Part shown: positions 6,528-9,865 of the stretch, piece by piece
How positions within the stretch are numbered: the first letter of the stretch is position 1
Layout of the letters: each line of letters opens with the position of its first letter
Source: Actinomycetospora sp.
Lineage (GTDB): Bacteria; Actinomycetota; Actinomycetes; Mycobacteriales; Pseudonocardiaceae
Assembly: GCA_025925615.1 (NCBI GenBank)
Contig: JAICLN010000133.1
Coordinates: 1-9,865 of the forward strand
Length of the DNA stretch: 9,865 nt
Direction: 5' to 3'
Notes under the pieces: model-generated
The model's input: only the letters and a program-made list of their open reading frames with translations
The model's database searches: none
What the model was told of the DNA's origin: nothing
Position numbers and translations under genes: made by a program

Positions 6528-6553
6528 ACGAAGGACAGCGGAGGAGTGCGACG

Positions 6554-7543
6554 GTGGACGGACAGCAGCCGATCATGATCTTCGGTCGGGTGACGAGGGG
6601 GGACGGTGCACCCCTTCCCGGGGCCGCGCTGACGCTCTGCGACCTCGCCGGCGACCAGCTCGACCGCGCGGTGGCCGACGACGGCGGCAACTACCAGCTC
6701 GCGCCGTCGACCGGCGGCACCTTCCTGGTGATCTGCTCGTCGTCGACCCACCAGCCCAAGGCCTCGCTGGTCGCGGTCTCCGATCGCCCGCTGCGCCACG
6801 ACGTCGGGCTCTCCGGGGGCGGCGCGAGCCTCGAGGGCACCGTCGGGACCGGGCACGAGCACGGCGTCGCCGGGACCGCCGGCGTGGTCCTCACGCTCAC
6901 CGACGTGCGCGGCACCGTCGTCGCCGTCGCCCGCTCGAGCGCCGACGGCACGTACCGCTTCGCGGACCTCGACGAAGGCTCCTACACCCTCACGGCCGCC
7001 GCGCCGGAGACGACGCCGGTCGCCGAGACCGTCCAGATCCCGGCCGAGGGCCGCGTCACGCGCGACATCGCCCTCGCGACCCAGCTGCGTCTCACCGGCG
7101 TCGTGCGCTCGGCGTCGGGCGGGCGCCCCGTCGGGGAGGCCCTGGCCACGCTGGTGGGCTCCGACGGCAACGTCGTGGGCGCCGCCGTCACCAGCGACGA
7201 CGGGACGTTCACGGTCCCCGAGGTCGCCCCCGGCACGTACACGATCACCGCGAGCGGCTACGCCCCCGTGGCCAGCGAGATCGAGGTCGGCTCCGGGCAG
7301 CCCTCCGAGGTCACCCTGACGCTGACCCCGCCGGCCCTGGGCCCGGTCGACGGTCCTGCGTCCGACGGGTTCGCCGACGACCGCGACTGGTCCCACGAGT
7401 TCGGCGCCGAGGACTTCGGCAGCGACGCGGTCCCGGCCGGCGCGTACACGAACGGGCACAACGGCCGCCACGCCTCCGGCCCGGCCGGAGAGGACCCGGC
7501 CGCCGGCGACCTCGGCTTCGACGCCGACGGCGGGCGCCGGTGA
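6554..7543 (+). CDS. Triple carboxypeptidase-regulatory-like (CnaB-type) domain protein
   Basis: 329-aa protein made of three consecutive carboxypeptidase regulatory-like/CnaB-type beta-sandwich domains (about residues 8-87, 92-175 and 177-258). Each has the pattern G-x-V ... L ... (D)DG-x-(Y/F)-x-(F/L/V) ... G-x-(Y/F)-x-(L/I/V); see DDGGNYQLAP (42-51), ADGTYRFADLDEGSYTLTA (130-148) and DDGTFTVPEVAPGTYTITAS (215-234). An acidic, Gly-rich tail with two aromatic-acid clusters (264-329) follows. The GTG at 6554 is chosen because GAGGAG (6541-6546) lies 7 nt before it; the much longer open frame upstream is antisense to other genes. There is no signal peptide, membrane segment or LPXTG motif, so the protein appears intracellular, which is unusual for this fold. 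It overlaps the YceI-fusion gene by 4 bp. A binding or scaffolding role is inference. Confidence 0.85.
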   Translation: MDGQQPIMIFGRVTRGDGAPLPGAALTLCDLAGDQLDRAVADDGGNYQLAPSTGGTFLVICSSSTHQPKASLVAVSDRPLRHDVGLSGGGASLEGTVGTGHEHGVAGTAGVVLTLTDVRGTVVAVARSSADGTYRFADLDEGSYTLTAAAPETTPVAETVQIPAEGRVTRDIALATQLRLTGVVRSASGGRPVGEALATLVGSDGNVVGAAVTSDDGTFTVPEVAPGTYTITASGYAPVASEIEVGSGQPSEVTLTLTPPALGPVDGPASDGFADDRDWSHEFGAEDFGSDAVPAGAYTNGHNGRHASGPAGEDPAAGDLGFDADGGRR

Positions 7544-8358
7544 CGGCGACGCAACGCGGGGTCCAGCGGATCACCGGCGCGGCCGTCACGAGCGACGGCT
7601 GGCCGGTGCCGTTCGCGGTCGTCACGATCATCGACGCCGCGGGCCGGCAGATCGGCGGCTCGCCGGTCGAGGACGACGGGCGCTTCGTCATCGAGGGCCT
7701 ACCCGCCGGACCGTGCACCGTCATCACCTCCGCGGTCGGCCACACCCCGGCCGCGCGGCCGGTCGGGGGGCCCGGCCTCGGCGACCTCGGCCGGATCGTG
7801 CTGACCCGCACCGGCGCGCTCGAGCTGCCGGCGCCGGGCCGCTGGGAGGTCGACCCGGTGCACTCGCGGATCTCGGCCTCGGCCTTCCACCTGGGTATCA
7901 CCAAGGTCCACGGACGGCTGCGCACCTTCACCGGGCACATCGACATGGGCGCCGACCTGGGCTCGACCCGCGTGTCCGCGGCGATCGAGGCCGGCAGCGT
8001 CGACACCGACGACGAGCGCCGCGACGAGCACCTGCGCGCCCCGGACTTCCTGGACGTGCTCCGGTTCTCCGACATCCGGTTCGACTCGACGGAGATCGTC
8101 AAGCACACCGCCGACCACTGGACGATGTACGGCGGGCTCCAGCTCAAGGGCATGGTGAACCGGGTGGCGCTCGACGTCGTCTACCACGGGGCCGGGCCCG
8201 ACCTCTGGGGCGGCGAGCGGGCCGGCTTCTCGACCACCACGCAGCTCTCGCGCGACGACTTCGACATCTCCTGGAACCAGTCGGTGATCGCCGGCATCTT
8301 CGCGATCGGCCGGACGCTGCGCATCGAGATCGACATCGAGGCGGTCCGGACCGCCTGA
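7540..8358 (+). CDS. CnaB-type domain fused to YceI lipid-binding domain
   Basis: 272-aa two-domain protein. Residues about 9-89 form one CnaB/carboxypeptidase-regulatory-like domain, with EDDGRFVIEGLPAGPCTVIT at 44-63. Residues about 98-270 form a complete YceI domain, with RWEVDPVHSRISASAFHLGI (101-120), SVDTDDERRDEHLRAPDF (153-170), a DIRFDST strand (178-184), GGLQLKGMVNRVAL (198-211) and the closing SRDDFDISWNQS (237-248). YceI proteins are lipocalin-like barrels that bind long polyisoprenoid or similar lipids. Classical members are periplasmic, but this one has no signal peptide. It starts at a GTG inside the previous stop (GTGA 7540-7543), so coupling with the triple-domain gene is expected. 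A strong hairpin terminator follows the stop. The ligand is unknown. Confidence 0.88.
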   Translation: MTATQRGVQRITGAAVTSDGWPVPFAVVTIIDAAGRQIGGSPVEDDGRFVIEGLPAGPCTVITSAVGHTPAARPVGGPGLGDLGRIVLTRTGALELPAPGRWEVDPVHSRISASAFHLGITKVHGRLRTFTGHIDMGADLGSTRVSAAIEAGSVDTDDERRDEHLRAPDFLDVLRFSDIRFDSTEIVKHTADHWTMYGGLQLKGMVNRVALDVVYHGAGPDLWGGERAGFSTTTQLSRDDFDISWNQSVIAGIFAIGRTLRIEIDIEAVRTA

Positions 8359-8364
8359 GCCCGG

Positions 8365-8395
8365 GCCGGCCGTGTGCGTGGCGCACTCGGCCGGC
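8365..8395 (+). terminator. Hairpin terminator after the YceI-fusion gene
   Basis: GCCGGCCG (8365-8372) pairs with CGGCCGGC (8388-8395). After a T-T mismatch, GTGCG (8374-8378) pairs with CGCAC (8382-8386) around a 3-nt loop. The 13-bp interrupted stem begins 7 nt after the stop codon. There is no T-run, as is common for actinobacterial terminators. Confidence 0.65.
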
Positions 8396-8404
8396 GCTCG
8401 CGGT

Positions 8405-8474
8405 CTCCACGAGGGGCACTGTGCGCAGGTCCGAGCGCCACGCGGGCTGCCCCACGTGCCCCTGACCATGGGGC
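8405..8474. repeat. Intergenic repeat copy 1
   Basis: First of two diverged copies of an element that recurs 103 bp downstream (about 50 of 64 core positions identical by my manual alignment, 8411-8474 against 8514-8577). Its end arms AGGGGCAC (8412-8419) and GTGCCCCT (8456-8463) are perfectly complementary. A second hairpin, CCCC-N7-GGGG, closes its right end. It lies between convergent genes. No coding role is supported. Confidence 0.6.
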
Positions 8475-8477
8475 GCG

Positions 8478-8506
8478 GCGGGGCCTACCCTGGGCGCCGG
8501 CCCCGC
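8478..8506. repeat. Inverted repeat between the two repeat copies
   Basis: GCGGGGCC (8478-8485) and GGCCCCGC (8499-8506) are perfectly complementary around a 13-nt loop. They occupy the spacer between the two repeat copies and add one more stem to a hairpin-dense intergenic region. Confidence 0.4.
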
Positions 8507-8507
8507 T

Positions 8508-8577
8508 CCCCACGAGGGGCACTCCACGCAGGTTCGCGGGCCACCGCGGCTGCCCCACGTACCCCTGATCAACGGGG
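8508..8577. repeat. Intergenic repeat copy 2
   Basis: Second copy of the element at 8405-8474, at an offset of exactly 103 bp and without indels in the core. The best-conserved blocks are the CACGAGGGGCACT left end and the GGCTGCCCCACGT block towards the right end. The long-range stem AGGGGCAC (8515-8522) with GTACCCCT (8559-8566) carries one mismatch. The right-end CCCC/GGGG hairpin is kept, although its loop differs. Confidence 0.6.
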
Positions 8578-8618
8578 CTCCCGGTCGGCGCCGAGGGAGG
8601 AAGAGCGCCGACCGGGAG
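8578..8618 (-). terminator. Perfect 14-bp hairpin terminator after the MFS gene
   Basis: CTCCCGGTCGGCGC (8578-8591) and GCGCCGACCGGGAG (8605-8618) form a perfect 14-bp stem around a 13-nt loop that is purine-rich on the plus strand. It begins 5 bp beyond the stop of the minus-strand transporter gene. It is the strongest inverted repeat I found in the window and is placed as a factor-independent terminator, although no T-run follows. Confidence 0.7.
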
Positions 8619-8623
8619 GTCCG

Positions 8624-9865
8624 TCAGGCGCGGCCGGCAATCCGTCGGTCCAGCACCAGGTCCACGTCGACCGGCACCGTGCTCACCGACACCTGGGTCG
8701 CCCGCGGGGCGACGGACCCGTCCGAACCCTGCGGCGTGGCGATGACGAGGAAGTCACCGGCCGACGGCGGCTCGATACAGAAGTGCCCGTCGTCGTCGGA
8801 GACCGTGCGGCCGGCCTGCCGCCCGGCCCGGTCCACCAGCGTGAGGACGGCGGCGGTCGGGGTGGCGTCGGGCCCGAGGACCCGGCCCTGCAGCAACCGG
8901 CCCGACACCGGGTCGGCCACATGACCGTTCCCGGCGGCACCGACCCCGACCGGCGTGCGGTCGTGGGCGTCGGTGACGGAACCGCTGACCGGGCCACCGT
9001 CGACGTCGTCGCCCACGGGCCCGACGGTCGTCGCGTCCGGCTCCTGGTAGGCGTACTTCCCGCCGCGCAGCAGGGAGGCCAGTGCGGCCACCACGCAGCA
9101 CGCGGCGGCGAACACCAGCGCGATGGTCAGGCCGTCTCCGAACGGGCCGGAGATCAGCGACGGGAAGAACGAGCGGCCGGTGAGGAACTCCGCCTGCTGC
9201 GGACCGACCTGCGCGAGCACCTGCGGGCCGAGCAGCGTCTGCATCGGGTTGTAGCCGAGCAGCGAGGCGAACAGGGTGCTCACCGGCGGGAGCTCGGCGA
9301 TCCGACCCGCCGCGTCGGCCGGGACGCCGTGCGCCAGCAGTCCGCTCCGCAGGGCGTTGGGCAGCGAGCTGGAGAGGCCCAGGATCAGCATCGAGAAGAA
9401 GATGCCGATCGAGAGCACCGTCGCCGCGTTCTGGAACGTCGAGGTCATGCCGGCCGCGGCACCGCGCTGGCGGGGCGGCACCGAGTTCATGATCGCGGCC
9501 CGGTTGGGCGAGGAGAACAGGCCCATGGCCAGCCCGTTGACCGCGAGGATGATCGCGAAGCCCCAGTAGGAGAAGTCGACCGGCAGGAACTTCAGCAGCA
9601 GGAAGCTCGCGGCCGCGCCGAGCATGCCGATCGTCGCGTACGCCCGGGCGCCGTGGCGGTCGGAGAGCACGCCCGAGATCGGTCCGGCGACGAGGAAACC
9701 GATGGTCAGCGGGACCATGTAGATGCCGGCCCACAGCGGCGTCGACTCGTAGTCGGAGCCGTGCTGGGGCAGCCAGCTCCCCTGCAGCCAGATGATGAGG
9801 ATGAACTGCAGGCCGCAGCGTCCGAGGGCGGCGAGCAGGCTCGCGATGTTCCCGGCCGTGAACGC
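8624..9865 (-). CDS. DHA2-type MFS exporter with C-terminal CnaB domain (5' end outside window)
   Basis: C-terminal 413 residues of a drug:H+ antiporter-2 (EmrB/QacA-like) transporter; the reading frame runs off the right edge, so the N-terminal half is missing. About six membrane segments are visible, probably helices 9-14 of a 14-helix protein, with LIIWLQGSWLP (about 24-34), GPISGVLSDRHGAR (61-74) and SSPNRAAIMNSVPPRQRGAA (118-137). After the last helix a basic RGGKY marks the cytoplasmic side. A Gly/Asp-rich linker (about 275-320) and a CnaB/carboxypeptidase-regulatory-like domain (about 325-406; SDDDGHFCIEPPSAGDFLVI) follow. Such a soluble C-terminal domain is not part of the usual DHA2 architecture. 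The family exports hydrophobic drugs or metabolites by proton antiport; the substrate here is unknown. It converges on the two CnaB-domain genes. Confidence 0.9.
   Translation of the reverse strand, partial: AFTAGNIASLLAALGRCGLQFILIIWLQGSWLPQHGSDYESTPLWAGIYMVPLTIGFLVAGPISGVLSDRHGARAYATIGMLGAAASFLLLKFLPVDFSYWGFAIILAVNGLAMGLFSSPNRAAIMNSVPPRQRGAAAGMTSTFQNAATVLSIGIFFSMLILGLSSSLPNALRSGLLAHGVPADAAGRIAELPPVSTLFASLLGYNPMQTLLGPQVLAQVGPQQAEFLTGRSFFPSLISGPFGDGLTIALVFAAACCVVAALASLLRGGKYAYQEPDATTVGPVGDDVDGGPVSGSVTDAHDRTPVGVGAAGNGHVADPVSGRLLQGRVLGPDATPTAAVLTLVDRAGRQAGRTVSDDDGHFCIEPPSAGDFLVIATPQGSDGSVAPRATQVSVSTVPVDVDLVLDRRIAGRA

Noticed and set aside
4250..6553. Very long plus-strand open frame of 1097 codons ending at 7543
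   Set aside because: From 4250 to about 6300 it is antisense to the oxidoreductase and acyl-CoA dehydrogenase genes and reads as low-complexity Arg/Ala/Gly/His sequence. Only the part after the GTG at 6554, which has a good Shine-Dalgarno sequence, is coding.
8374..8568. Short open frames across the intergenic repeats, on both strands
   Set aside because: The similar peptides follow from the repeated DNA. The region is rich in hairpins, lies between two terminators, and has no ribosome binding site that stands out.
8405..8577. CRISPR-like array
   Set aside because: There are only two copies, diverged across their whole length, with no constant short repeat and unique spacer pattern.

Overview
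The window is very GC-rich DNA with strongly G/C-biased third codon positions, GTG starts, 4-bp stop/start overlaps and actinobacterial protein families. It looks like the chromosome of a high-GC actinomycete, perhaps of the Pseudonocardia/Actinomycetospora type (inference; no marker gene is present). There are no rRNA or tRNA genes, CRISPR array or insertion sequence.

Layout. Positions 1-195 are low-complexity G/P-rich sequence with no gene I can support. A possible 55-codon gene (196-363, minus) is followed by a divergent regulatory region with a perfect 17-bp palindrome, then a soluble sulfite-oxidase-type molybdoenzyme (598-1659, plus). That gene converges, with 1 bp between stop codons, on a DMT-type multispanning membrane protein (1661-2566, minus). 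A second divergent region with a small palindrome leads to two overlapping DUF202 membrane-protein genes (2739-3116 and 3113-3430, plus). These converge on a minus-strand flavoprotein operon: a glutaryl-CoA-dehydrogenase-like acyl-CoA dehydrogenase (4883-6223) followed after 12 bp by an NDH-2-like NAD(P)/FAD oxidoreductase (3509-4870).

Right-hand module. An AT-rich operator/promoter-like site (6318-6332) lies between the acyl-CoA dehydrogenase and a plus-strand pair: a protein of three carboxypeptidase-regulatory-like (CnaB-type) beta-sandwich domains (6554-7543), overlapping by 4 bp a CnaB-YceI fusion (7540-8358). Converging on them is a DHA2-type MFS exporter (8624 to beyond 9865, minus) that also ends in a CnaB-type domain. 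Three adjacent genes thus share one domain family in three contexts: stand-alone, fused to a YceI lipid-binding barrel, and fused to an exporter's C-terminus. None of the visible parts carries a signal peptide, and the exporter's domain follows its last membrane helix on the predicted cytoplasmic side. This is the best candidate for an under-described system: possibly an intracellular set of lipophilic-ligand binding proteins docking to an exporter through CnaB domains. The function is inference.

The 265-bp gap between the two convergent arms holds a strong hairpin terminator on each side and two diverged copies of a repeat at 103-bp spacing.
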